Of a DNA stretch of 64,000 nucleotides, positions 8,484 to 17,800 are shown piece by piece. The position numbers were made by a program, and so were the translations under genes. The notes under the pieces were generated by a model. It had not been told where the DNA came from. It did no database searches and was given only the letters and a program-made list of their open reading frames with translations. Numbering within the stretch: position 1 is the stretch's first letter; every line of letters begins with the position of its first letter. Origin of the DNA: Alishewanella tabrizica (lineage in GTDB: Bacteria; Pseudomonadota; Gammaproteobacteria; Enterobacterales; Alteromonadaceae); assembly GCF_014652375.1 (NCBI RefSeq), contig NZ_BMYR01000014.1, positions 1-64,000 of the forward strand. The letters are read 5' to 3'.

Positions 8484-8499
8484 TGGCACAGCAATTGTA
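8484..8499 (+). promoter_or_regulatory. possible sigma54-type promoter
   Basis: TGGCAC, 5 nt, TTGTA. The -24 element is perfect for RpoN, but the -12 element has GT in place of the conserved GC. The predicted start would be about 38 nt before the ATG at 8549. Confidence 0.35.
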
Positions 8500-8548
8500 A
8501 TACTAAGGAGGTTATTAACCCATAATCTTTAACTAAGTGAGTGCCATC

Positions 8549-8863
8549 ATGAAAAACGTTCAAATTACTCTAATCGCTTGTTTATTTAGTGCCAGCATAT
8601 TCGCCCCTGTAAATGCTAATAGCGTGAGCGAGCTAACAACCCAAGCCTTACAACAGCATTTGATTGAGATCCAAGAATCTATAAAAACGCAGACGAAATC
8701 GACCATTGAACAGGCAACAAAACAGCTGCTTGAACAAACTAACATAAGCATGAGAACAACAAAGAGCGACACAGGCGACACAGGCGACACTGCATCATTA
8801 CATGCAGTACCCAAAGTGCAAGCTACGCAACTTGTAGTACAGGTTAAAACAGAGGAAGAATAA
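8549..8863 (+). CDS. small exported protein of unknown function
   Basis: Not recognised. The 104-aa product begins with a clear signal peptide (cleavage about residue 24, PVNANS) and has a helical, Gln/Thr/Lys-rich mature part of about 80 residues. A 9-nt tandem repeat encodes GDTGDTGDT near the C-terminus, which ends in acidic residues. The ATG at 8549 is preferred over a GTG at 8537 because the signal peptide then starts MKN. A perfect AAGGAGGT at 8505-8512 lies too far upstream (36 nt) to serve this start. Base composition is like the neighbours. Confidence 0.65.
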   Translation: MKNVQITLIACLFSASIFAPVNANSVSELTTQALQQHLIEIQESIKTQTKSTIEQATKQLLEQTNISMRTTKSDTGDTGDTASLHAVPKVQATQLVVQVKTEEE

Positions 8864-8915
8864 TGCATAACATGCAAATGCGAGCAGTATTGCAAATGCC
8901 TAGGTTAAACGGCTT

Positions 8916-8941
8916 TACCGGTAATGCTTACATTACCGGTA
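8916..8941. repeat. perfect 11-bp inverted repeat
   Basis: TACCGGTAATG, 4-nt loop, CATTACCGGTA. It has no U-tract on either strand, so it is not a classical terminator. It may stabilise the 3' ends of the two convergent transcripts, or be a protein site. Confidence 0.6.
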
Positions 8942-8946
8942 TATTA

Positions 8947-8995
8947 GCAACTTACCCAGTTACGCAAAGAGTAAGTTGCCCCTACAATTGCGTAA
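8947..8995. repeat. interleaved inverted repeats (pseudoknot-like)
   Basis: GCAACTTAC (8947-8955) pairs with GTAAGTTGC (8971-8979), and TTACGCAA (8960-8967) pairs with TTGCGTAA (8988-8995). The order A-B-A'-B' means the two stems are either alternatives or form a pseudoknot. The last arm reaches to 3 nt from the aminotransferase stop codon. Confidence 0.5.
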
Positions 8996-8997
8996 AA

Positions 8998-10194
8998 TTA
9001 GCCTTTTAAAACGGTTGCAACCGCTTTTGCAAAATAATCAATATTACTGTGGTTTAACCCAGCAATACTAACGCGGCTTGAACCCACCATATAAATACTA
9101 AACTCGGTTTTTAAGCGTTCAATTTGCTCCTTGCTAATGCCCAAAAAGCTAAACATCCCGTGTTGACGTGCAATAAAGCTAAAGTCTTGGCTGATCCCTT
9201 CAGCAGCAAACTTATCAATAATCAATTGACGATAGCTGTTAATGCGATCACGCATTTCCGCCAGCTCTTGGTGCCATAATGCCGTCAACTCAGCACTGTC
9301 TAAAATATGTGCCACAATAATCGCCCCGTGGGCCGGCGGCATCGAGTAAATACTGCGCACAACACTGAGCAAATTCACCCGAGCGATATCCATCACTTGG
9401 CTATCAGCTGAGACAATACTAACCGCACCAATTCGCTCACGGTATAATCCAAAGTTTTTCGAGCACGAGCTGCATAAAATCATTTCTGCGACGTGATCAG
9501 CTAAATAACGCAACCCTGCAGCATCTTCTGCTAGGCCGACACCAAAACCTTGGTAGGCCATATCAACCAATGGCGTAAAACCACGCTCAAGGGCAATAGC
9601 AGTAAAACGTTGCCACTGTTCAAAGGTTAAATCCATACCGCTAGGATTGTGGCAACAAGCATGCACTAACACCACATCACCTGCGGGGATCTGTGCTAAG
9701 TCGGCAAACATTTGCTCAACTTGTAAGCCCTTAGTTTGATAATCGTAATAGGAATACTCTTTTACCTGCAAACCGGCAGCTTGAAAAAGCGAGATGTGGT
9801 TTGCCCACGTTGGCGTAGTGACCCAGACCGTGGCATTTGGATTTGCGCGTTTAATAAACTCGGCTGCAACGCGCAGTGCACCTGTACCACCGGGGGTATG
9901 TGCCGAGGTAACGCGGTTAGCCAGCAACACTTGATGTGATGCACCAAACGCTAATTTCTCGATATGACTGTTAAATCCTAAATCACCTGCCATACCAATG
10001 TAGGTTTTGCTGTTTTCTTGTTTTAAGCGTAATGCTTCTGCTTCTTTAACGCTTTTTAGCACAGCCGTATGGCCTTGCTCGTCTTTGTAAACACCAACGC
10101 CTAAGTCTACTTTTAGTGGATTAGGATCGTCACGATAAGCTGCCATCAACCCTAAAATAGGGTCGGTAGCCACGGGTTTTAACTGAGCAAACAT
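8998..10194 (-). CDS. aromatic/aspartate aminotransferase (class I PLP)
   Basis: A PLP-dependent class I aminotransferase of the AspC/TyrB type, 398 aa (E. coli 396-397), transferring amino groups between aspartate or aromatic amino acids and 2-oxoglutarate. The PLP lysine lies in SCSKNFGLYRERIG, with the family motifs HACCHNPSGMD, DMAYQGFGVGL and the C-terminal substrate arginine in GSSRVSIAGL. TyrB and AspC cannot be told apart reliably by eye; the window's aromatic genes are far away. The GAF protein gene lies 41 nt upstream on the same strand, so the two may form an operon. AGG lies 9 nt before the ATG. Confidence 0.92.
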   Translation of the reverse strand: MFAQLKPVATDPILGLMAAYRDDPNPLKVDLGVGVYKDEQGHTAVLKSVKEAEALRLKQENSKTYIGMAGDLGFNSHIEKLAFGASHQVLLANRVTSAHTPGGTGALRVAAEFIKRANPNATVWVTTPTWANHISLFQAAGLQVKEYSYYDYQTKGLQVEQMFADLAQIPAGDVVLVHACCHNPSGMDLTFEQWQRFTAIALERGFTPLVDMAYQGFGVGLAEDAAGLRYLADHVAEMILCSSCSKNFGLYRERIGAVSIVSADSQVMDIARVNLLSVVRSIYSMPPAHGAIIVAHILDSAELTALWHQELAEMRDRINSYRQLIIDKFAAEGISQDFSFIARQHGMFSFLGISKEQIERLKTEFSIYMVGSSRVSIAGLNHSNIDYFAKAVATVLKG

Positions 10195-10235
10195 AATGTT
10201 CTACCTGATTTATGATTATTAAGAGCGTGGCCGCA

Positions 10236-10976
10236 TCAAGATGTTGCCGGTAAAAACTGCGGTATAGTCAAACATACTGCAACCAATAATGCCAAAGCGT
10301 CAGCGGTAAATACGTGTTTAGTTACATCTTCGGCATCTACTATACCTGCTATCTTGCCTGAAGGCGTAAACAGTGGCAAACAAGCTTCAGCCTGCACTTT
10401 GGGATCACACGTATAATATTCGCCACCCTGTTGTAAATAAGCCGCCACATCGTTAATGACCCGGCCTTTTCCGGTTAACCCTACCGTGCTGTTATTACTC
10501 AATTGCGCAAATTCAGCATTTAATGGAAACTCGGCTCTAGAGGCTGCACCAAAATAACTTAACTTAACTAAAACTGGTTCGTTTTCAACAGAAGAACGGG
10601 CTTGGTAAATGCCAAACCATGCCACGCCCGCGTGTTGCTGATAAAATGCGGTGATCAAGCTTAACGTCTCAAGTGCCTGTTGGTTTGCCGGTGTTTTACC
10701 GCCTAATATACCGGTTAAATCGTATGGCGTATCGGCAAGCACACCAAACAAGGAACATGCACCACCTTCACCTAACTCGGGAACTGCATATTGCCAAACC
10801 ACCTGTGGTACAGCTGCCTGCGCAAGGAAATGTTCAAGTTGCGCCATATAATCACATGTTTTGGCTGTAAAATCAGTCAATGAAGGCAGCAAGGTTGGCG
10901 CACATGACGCAAACAAACCGCTTTTATCTAAATACGTTTTTACCCATTCTGCTATTTGCGCAGTATCGTGCATCAT
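10236..10976 (-). CDS. GAF-domain protein (fRMsr-like fold)
   Basis: A soluble protein of about 246 aa. The C-terminal half (from about residue 100) looks like a GAF domain, with WFGIYQ, VGLTGKGRVIN, and CDPKVQAEACLPLFTPSGKIAGIVDAED. The last resembles free methionine-R-sulfoxide reductase (a cysteine before EACLPL and a D-x-E-D end), though the exact catalytic cysteine set cannot be confirmed. An alternative TTG start at 10985 exists; ATGs at 10976 and 10973 are equally possible and no clear Shine-Dalgarno decides. It sits just upstream of the aminotransferase gene. Function uncertain. Confidence 0.65.
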   Translation of the reverse strand: MMHDTAQIAEWVKTYLDKSGLFASCAPTLLPSLTDFTAKTCDYMAQLEHFLAQAAVPQVVWQYAVPELGEGGACSLFGVLADTPYDLTGILGGKTPANQQALETLSLITAFYQQHAGVAWFGIYQARSSVENEPVLVKLSYFGAASRAEFPLNAEFAQLSNNSTVGLTGKGRVINDVAAYLQQGGEYYTCDPKVQAEACLPLFTPSGKIAGIVDAEDVTKHVFTADALALLVAVCLTIPQFLPATS

Positions 10977-11132
10977 GTTAACCAAAATATAGCCATCCAG
11001 ATTTCTAAAAATTGATTATATTTTACCAGATACCATTAAAAAACCAAGCCAATGCCAGAAAAACTTGCTGCATGACGTCTAGCTCAGTAAGCTTTAAACT
11101 TTACTGTTTTCTCAGTTGTAACGAGCAACACT

Positions 11133-11555
11133 ATGACCAAAAAAATGTCGCTTGCCGATTGGCAACAACAACGCTCAGATACTGACACGGCTTCTCAAAC
11201 CACAGAGCACGCCTTATCAGCTCATCAAGGTAGCAAAACCGAACTGGTTTATTCCACCGAACATGGCCGTATCGCGCCCGCCACAGCAGCCCCAATTAAG
11301 GGCGAACGCTATACCGATGGTGCTTTGCGAATAAAACGCGAAACTAAGGGGCGTGGTGGTAAAACGGTACTAATTATTACTGGATTAATGGGTACCCCGG
11401 CAGAACTCAGCGCACTGTGCACTGATTTGAAAAAACGGTGTGCGTGTGGCGGCGCAGTAAAAGAAGGCCATATTGAAATCCAAGCAGACAAGCGTGAATT
11501 TGTCGCAGAATTACTCCAGCAAAAGGGGTACAAAGTGAAACAAGCTGGCGGTTGA
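11133..11555 (+). CDS. yciH: SUI1/eIF1-family translation factor YciH
   Basis: A 140-aa protein with a Gln/Thr-rich variable N-terminus (1-55) and a C-terminal SUI1 domain (about 65-138), including KGRGGKTVLIITGL, ELSALCTDLKKRCACGGAVKEGHIEIQ and the terminal GYKVKQAGG. Bacterial YciH proteins bind the ribosome and can influence start-site fidelity; the physiological role is not settled. Single gene, followed by a tandem-repeat tract and a hairpin terminator. Confidence 0.92.
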   Translation: MTKKMSLADWQQQRSDTDTASQTTEHALSAHQGSKTELVYSTEHGRIAPATAAPIKGERYTDGALRIKRETKGRGGKTVLIITGLMGTPAELSALCTDLKKRCACGGAVKEGHIEIQADKREFVAELLQQKGYKVKQAGG

Positions 11556-11569
11556 TCGCTAGCTGTTTA

Positions 11570-11672
11570 GATACGCAGAATTGTTAAATACGCAGGTTAT
11601 TTAGATACACAGAGTTTTATGATACGCAAGGTTTAAGGATACGCAGAGTTTAAGGATACGCAGAGTGTTAAA
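11570..11672. repeat. degenerate 17-19 nt tandem repeat array
   Basis: About six copies of a unit close to GATACGCAGAGTTTAAG lie head to tail. Units of 17 nt at 11604, 11621 and 11638 keep register, while those at the ends are 15-19 nt and more diverged. The array lies directly between the yciH stop codon and its terminator, so it would be the 3' UTR of that mRNA. It is not coding in any convincing frame. Confidence 0.75.
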
Positions 11673-11673
11673 T

Positions 11674-11699
11674 AAGCAGCGCGTTTTCACACGCTGCTT
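11674..11699 (+). terminator. intrinsic terminator of yciH
   Basis: Stem AAGCAGCG (11674-11681) with CGCTGCTT (11692-11699) and a 10-nt loop, followed by TGTATTAT. The U-tract is modest. Confidence 0.55.
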
Positions 11700-11710
11700 T
11701 GTATTATCGC

Positions 11711-11742
11711 AGCCCAGTACCTAACTAGCCCAGTACCTAACC
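11711..11742. repeat. 16-bp tandem duplication
   Basis: Two adjacent copies of AGCCCAGTACCTAAC(T/C), then the first five bases of a third. It lies between the yciH terminator and the end of the M28 peptidase gene. No function is apparent. Confidence 0.7.
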
Positions 11743-11775
11743 AGCCCTGAACACGTATTGAGCTGAGTATAAACA

Positions 11776-13440
11776 TCACTCAGAGTTATCTGCCCGACCA
11801 AAAATATTTTTAAAGAAACTATCTTTACGCCACAATGGTTTCTCTGGACTGTTCGCCACATCTAACGCGATGTTAAAGTTAATATCAGTAAAAATGGCGC
11901 CAGCATCATAGCGAATAGGACCATATTCTTTAGTTAAGCTTGGAATATCATCAGAAGGCTTATGATAGTGTTTTGCAAAAAAACTGCCCCAAATTTTGCC
12001 ACCATCCTGCTTAGGATCTTTTGATGTAAAACCGGTCATTAAAAATACTGCAGGTACCCCCTGCTGTACTAAGCGATAATGATCAGAGCGGGTAAAAATC
12101 GCTTGCTCAGGCATAGGATCCGCACTCAAAGCGATACCCTCTTTAGCCGCCGCGCGGGCAACTACATCTCCTAAGGTTGAATGATTTGCGCCAAACGCGA
12201 TTAAATCAGCAAACGGGTACAGTAACACTGGCATATCTAAATTTACATTTGCCACCATTTGATTAATCGGCACTGGAGGTTGCTTAGCAAAATAATCTGC
12301 TCCTAATAAGCCTTTCTCTTCACCTGTTACCGCGGCAAACAGAATAGTGCGTTTAGGTGCTTTTGGAAGCGCGGCGAAAAGTCGTGCGGTTTCTAATAAT
12401 ATTGCGACACCCGCAGCGTTATCCATGGCGCCATTATTGATTTTGTCTTCGGTGCGTAAATCATTGGCCAAACCAATATGATCAGAATGGGCAGTAAGTA
12501 CCACATACTCGTGCTTTAACGTGGGATCAGAGCCAGGCAAAACCGCCAACACATTGGGGCTATCAATGGCTTGATGTTGCGTTTTACTGCTTAATTGCAT
12601 GGTACCCGGCAAGGTAAACCCGCGGGGGATTTTATCTTCAGCAATAGTCGTAAAAATGCTGTCTAACGATTGTCCCGCGGCCGCAAAGAGTGTTTTAGCC
12701 GTATCAGGATGTAAATATGCACCGCCTTTAATTTGTGGGAAACCTCTGCCAACCTTCCCATCATTATCTAACCAGCTCATTGAGGGCGCGTTTAAAAATA
12801 ATAAACTGTTGGCATAAGGCCGTGTCTTCTCTTGCTCTGGCGTATGCACGGTAAGGATCCCGATTGCGCCTTGCTGGGCGGCAAATTCCGTTTTCATGCT
12901 GCCTAAATAAGCACGCTCTTCACTGGGAAGAAACGCGGGTAATCCCGCTAACATCACCACAATTTTGCCTTTGACATCTAAGTTGGCATAATCATTTAAT
13001 TCAAAGGCATCAGAGACTAAACCGTATCCCACAAACACCATTTCCCCCTGAAGGGCCAAATCGGGTTGCTGCAAATTGGGCCCAGTAAAAAATTGCTGAG
13101 GATAACTGGGTGTCAGCGTTTGTCCCTGAACCTCAAAGCGTAAATGGGCGCTACCTTGCACTAATAGTGCTTTACGCATGGGTACTCGCTGAAAAAAGCT
13201 GCCATCGGCCGCGCCACCTTGTAACCCCAGCGCCTGAAATTGTTGTGCGATATAACGCGACGCAATTTCATGGCCTCGGCTACCGGTATCACGCCCTTCT
13301 AATAAATCATCGGCTAAAAAAGTAAGATGACTTTCTAGCACACTAGCGCTGGCTCGAGGTGCCGGAGGCTGCGGCGCTGAAACACAGGCAGTCAGGGTAA
13401 AGAAGCCACTGACCAGTAAAATTAGCGATTTTTTAAACAT
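11776..13440 (-). CDS. M28-family zinc metallopeptidase lipoprotein
   Basis: An exported aminopeptidase-type enzyme, 554 aa. It begins with a lipoprotein signal (LTAC, lipid cysteine C19). A protease-associated (PA) domain spans about 120-250. The M28 zinc and catalytic residues are visible: H318 and D320 (AHSDHIG), D340 (MDNAAG), E374/E375 (TGEEKG), D402 and a C-terminal SDHYRL histidine. The ATG at 13440 is chosen because AAGGA lies 10 nt before it and the lipobox then falls in place; seven further upstream codons are possible but unlikely. The next genes on this strand are exported amidohydrolases, a peptide- or dipeptide-scavenging context. Confidence 0.9.
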   Translation of the reverse strand: MFKKSLILLVSGFFTLTACVSAPQPPAPRASASVLESHLTFLADDLLEGRDTGSRGHEIASRYIAQQFQALGLQGGAADGSFFQRVPMRKALLVQGSAHLRFEVQGQTLTPSYPQQFFTGPNLQQPDLALQGEMVFVGYGLVSDAFELNDYANLDVKGKIVVMLAGLPAFLPSEERAYLGSMKTEFAAQQGAIGILTVHTPEQEKTRPYANSLLFLNAPSMSWLDNDGKVGRGFPQIKGGAYLHPDTAKTLFAAAGQSLDSIFTTIAEDKIPRGFTLPGTMQLSSKTQHQAIDSPNVLAVLPGSDPTLKHEYVVLTAHSDHIGLANDLRTEDKINNGAMDNAAGVAILLETARLFAALPKAPKRTILFAAVTGEEKGLLGADYFAKQPPVPINQMVANVNLDMPVLLYPFADLIAFGANHSTLGDVVARAAAKEGIALSADPMPEQAIFTRSDHYRLVQQGVPAVFLMTGFTSKDPKQDGGKIWGSFFAKHYHKPSDDIPSLTKEYGPIRYDAGAIFTDINFNIALDVANSPEKPLWRKDSFFKNIFGRADNSE

Positions 13441-13529
13441 GTTCACTCTGTCCTTTATCAATAAAAAAGTGCCAGTAAACTGGCACTTTGCTCATTGTGC
13501 AGCATTAGTAATAATGCAATTTACAAGAA

Positions 13530-14834
13530 TTACTGCGTCGCTTGCGCTTGATAACGCTGCTGATAACGACGGTGTAATTGCTTATGCCGATTGTCTAGAT
13601 CGACACGACGGCCATCAATCCACAACTGCTCAATGCTGTGGCCTTGGTAATCAAAGATATCACCTGCTGACAATACAAGGCTGGCGCTTTTCCCAACTTC
13701 AATTGAGCCTAAACGATCGGCTACCCCAGCAATAATGGCGGCATCCAGTGTTAATGAACGTAATGCTGCAGCCGGATCTAAACCATAACGGGTCACATGG
13801 CCTGCCGCAAACACTAAATTACGCGTATCCCAGAAGCCGTCTAAAGACAACGCAATACGAACGCCCGCTTGTTGTAAAATGCCTGGTGCACTAAACGCTT
13901 GATCATAAGCTTCATCTGAACGCGTTGGTAGCCCATACGGCGCAGTATAAATAACATCTACCTGATTTGCCGCTAGTTCGTCGGCCATGCGCCAACTATC
14001 ACGCCCACCGACAATGACCAACTTTGCTTGGTACTGTTTTGCCAACAAGATGGCTTGACGAATTTGTCGCGGATCATCGGCATGCACAAACAGCGGTAGC
14101 TTACCGTCAAAAAAGGTCAGCATTGCGTGCCAGCGTGAATCTTTACCACGGTTTAGCCCGGCTTGCTCTGCCAAATAATACGCATGAGCTTGTTTAAAAA
14201 AACCATGTAATTGGTCAAGTTGTTCGGTTTGACGCTGCTGCTGTTGCTCAACACTGTCACGCACCCACCAGCCAGTTTGCAAACTCATCCGTGGCCAACT
14301 GACATGTAAGCCAACATCACTCTGCACCAGTGCATCTTGCCAATTCCAACCATCCAACTGCATTAACGCCGAGCGCCCTGTAATTAAACTGCCCGACGGG
14401 TAGATGAGGCTATGACTAAAACCATTACTGCGAATGGTTGGGATCACTACGGAATCTGCATTAAAAGCCACTTGCACCTGTAAATCTGGATTGGTTGCCG
14501 TCACTTCATTGTCGTCTCGGGTTGCCCGCACAGCTTCTACTTCAATTAACCCTAATTGATTAATCAGCGCAATTAATCCCGGATAAAGGTGTTTTCCCGT
14601 CAAATCTTCAACTTGTGCCCCTTGCGGCGCCGCTAAGTTAACGCCAACAGCCGCAATTTTACCGTCAACCAATAAGACATCTTGCACAGCAGGAGCTGAC
14701 ACCACGCTGTGCACCGTGGCGTTTTTCAAGAGAATAGGTGCCGACTGTTTGGGGGCAGGAACTGGATTTACTGCCCAAAGCGTGCTGCTTGCCATAGTAC
14801 AGGCAGCAGCAAATAACGTTATTAGTCGCTTCAT
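13530..14834 (-). CDS. exported amidohydrolase-like protein with degenerate metal site
   Basis: A 434-aa protein with a signal peptide (to about residue 21) and an amidohydrolase-superfamily fold: N-terminal beta-sandwich (ILLKNATVHS, LLVDGKIAAVG, GKHLYPGLIAL) and C-terminal LGSIEVGKSASLVLSAGDIFDYQG. The usual PGxxDxHxH metal motif reads YPGLIALINQLG, with no histidines, so a binuclear metal site like that of its relatives cannot form. It may be a non-catalytic partner of the gene upstream, whose stop codon overlaps its start by one base (TAATG). Confidence 0.8.
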   Translation of the reverse strand: MKRLITLFAAACTMASSTLWAVNPVPAPKQSAPILLKNATVHSVVSAPAVQDVLLVDGKIAAVGVNLAAPQGAQVEDLTGKHLYPGLIALINQLGLIEVEAVRATRDDNEVTATNPDLQVQVAFNADSVVIPTIRSNGFSHSLIYPSGSLITGRSALMQLDGWNWQDALVQSDVGLHVSWPRMSLQTGWWVRDSVEQQQQRQTEQLDQLHGFFKQAHAYYLAEQAGLNRGKDSRWHAMLTFFDGKLPLFVHADDPRQIRQAILLAKQYQAKLVIVGGRDSWRMADELAANQVDVIYTAPYGLPTRSDEAYDQAFSAPGILQQAGVRIALSLDGFWDTRNLVFAAGHVTRYGLDPAAALRSLTLDAAIIAGVADRLGSIEVGKSASLVLSAGDIFDYQGHSIEQLWIDGRRVDLDNRHKQLHRRYQQRYQAQATQ

Positions 14835-17800
14835 TAATGTTGCTCTCCGTGACTATGACCATGCCCATGCAAATGCGCACCAAAACCAAACCGCAATTTT
14901 AACCAATCATCATTGTCTTCACAGTGCCAGATGGGATCGTCCTGTTTGTAGGCTGTGGTGCTACCTTGCCGTGCCGATTCACCGGCAGTCAGAATTTTTT
15001 GTATTAATTGCTGACGCTCTTGCTCAATTTGCTGGCGAGCCTGTAAATCTTGTTGACGATCAAAATAACGTGCGCCCTCAATCCACGTTTGCTGTACAAC
15101 TGCGTAAACCGATAAGGGTGCAGCATCCCACAAGACAAAATCAGCTTGTTTACCCACAACAATAGCGCCAACCGTGTCGTCAATTTTCAGTTGCTTCGCC
15201 GGATTAATGGTGACCATTTTTAACGCCTCATGCTCATCCATATTGCAGTACATGGTGGATTTTGCGGCTTCTTGGTTTAAGCGACGTAACAAACCCGGAT
15301 CATCAGAGTTAACACTCACTAACAATCCTTGTTCATGCATCAAGCAAGTATTCGTAGGAATAGCATCATTCACTTCCATTTTAAATCCCCACCAATCGGC
15401 AAACGTAGATACGCTGGCACCATGGGCTTTCATTTCACTGGCCACTTTATAGCCCTCTAAAATGTGCGTATAGGTATTGACCTTAAAGCCCATCTCGTCT
15501 GCGACTTGCATTAACATCAGAATTTCTGATGCAACATAAGAGTGCGTATGAATATGACGCTTACCTTCGATAATTTCGACCAGTGTATCTAATTGATAAT
15601 CGCGCCGAGGCGGTGCTACGCGGCTTTGTTCGCGTTTAGACAATTTATTAAACGCTTGCCATGCGGCTTGATACTCTTTTGCCGCCTGAAACTGATCGCG
15701 GATAAAGGTTTCTACCCCGATACGGCTTTGCGGATAACGACTGGTAAATTCCGTTCCCCAATTCGATTGCTTAACGTTTTCACCCAAGGCAAACTTAATA
15801 CTTGGCGGTGCATTTTTAAACTTTAAGCCTTCCGCGTCAGCTCCCCAGCGTAAACTCAAAATTTGGGCGCGTCCGCCAATGGGATTAGCACTACCATGTA
15901 ACACTTGCACGGCGGTAACACCGCCAGCTAAAGCACGATAAATATTAATATCATCTGGATTAATGACATCGCCCAAATGCACTTCTGCCGTATTCGCATG
16001 CGAACCTTCATTGACACCTTGCTCGGTTGCAATATGAGAATGTTCATCAATAATACCGGGCGTGACGTGCATGCCGCTGGCATCAATCACCGTGTAACCT
16101 CGTGGCGTTGCTAAATTTTGTCCGATTTTTTCAAACTTACCATCGCGAACAAGAATATCGGTATTCTGCAAGATACCCTGCTCTGCAGCAGTCCATACAG
16201 TAGCGTTCTTAATATGCACATTTTGCGCTGTGGGTAGTGCAGATACCCCAAAGGCGCGGTTTGGATACGTGAGCTGCGAGACCATTGTTGCAGCAGGCTT
16301 CAAAGCTGGAGCTTTATCGCTTGCTGTTGTCTGAGCACGCTCTGGTTGCTGCATCGCCACCACTGCGCGCTGTTGTCCAGCCGCATCTAACCAGTAACCG
16401 CTTAGCTGTTGCTCAGTCAATACCCCATTAAACTGTAATACCACAGCTTGTTCATTTAGCGACACGAGCGGTAAGCTAAATTGCAGCCGATCGCCTTGCA
16501 CAACAATATGTTCTAGCTTGGTTTTTTTATCTGCTAAGGTGGCTTCACCGGTCAGTTTTGGCGCGGTACCTTTGAGTATGATAGTAAAGGTGTCGTTATT
16601 AAAACTAAGTTGATACTCGCCAGCAAAAGAGGTTGGTTGCACCGGAACAAAACGATGTTCCTGACCACGTAACCAGGTTGCCACAATATCACCATCTTGG
16701 AATAAATCGCCTCGGCTGATCACTAAGTCAGCCTGATAACCAGGTGCAATTTTACCTAACGATGCTTGTAAACCTAAGATATCTGCTGGGACGATGGTTA
16801 ACGCTGCCAGCGCCTGCTCTGGCGTTAAACCGTGCTGAATAGCTTTACGCACATTTGGAATAAACTCTGACTTTTTCGCAAGACCATGTGAGGTCAAGGC
16901 AAAAGGGATCCCAGCCTGAGCCAATACCGACGCGTTCGCAGGGGCCCGTTCCCAATGCCGCAGTTCTGCCAGATTTACATCTAAGCGCTGCTCTGCTGTG
17001 GTAATACTAGGGGCCGCTGGAAAGTTTAGCGGCAATAAGATAGGTTTCCCCGTCGCTTTAACCTGCGCTAATCGGCTGTATTCATAGCCAGAACCCAGCA
17101 ATAGCGCATTATTAATATTAAATTCGGCTAACAGGCGGTTGGCACGAAGCAACGAACGCTCATCAGTAGTATCAAACAACACACCTTGCTGCGGTAGTGT
17201 GCCTAAGGCTGCTAACGCTGCATTAAATTCTATAGGCTGCCCTGCTAACGACATAGTCGGATTGGCCGTTGCCGCTTGATACCAGTTAGCATCAGAAAGC
17301 GTTTGTCGAAGTAAAGCGACAGAGCCCATTAATGATGAAGGATAACTTTGTTTTGAACTGCCTTTGCTAAAGGAAAGAAAATGCTGCGCATCCGCCTTTA
17401 AAATCACATCATTAGGTAACCCTTGTGCCAATGATGCGACAAAAGCCGTCCCGCGAAAAATACCATCTTGTCTGGCACTTTGTACCGAAGTAAACCCTGC
17501 TTTTAAGAGCTCGTTTGCCGCTTTGCTGTCTGGCTTAAATTCAGTTACCCAGCGCTGTTGAGCGTGTATAGCATCATTAGCCGCATTGCCTCCCCGCCGC
17601 GCATTTTCATACATGGGACGACGACCAAAACTAAAGCCTTCATCGGCAGCCGCCGCTGGAATACCATATTGTGTATAGGGATCAATAAAACCCGGATAAA
17701 TGTGGTAACCCTTAAGATCCACCGTTTGATAGCCTGCCGGCACTGACGCATTCGTGCGTACAGCTTCAATTTTACCGTCACGAATAAGTACCGTGGCCTG

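Noticed and set aside
11570..11742. Possible CRISPR array
   Set aside because: Units are directly adjacent without spacers, diverged, and there are no cas genes nearby; it is a simple tandem repeat.
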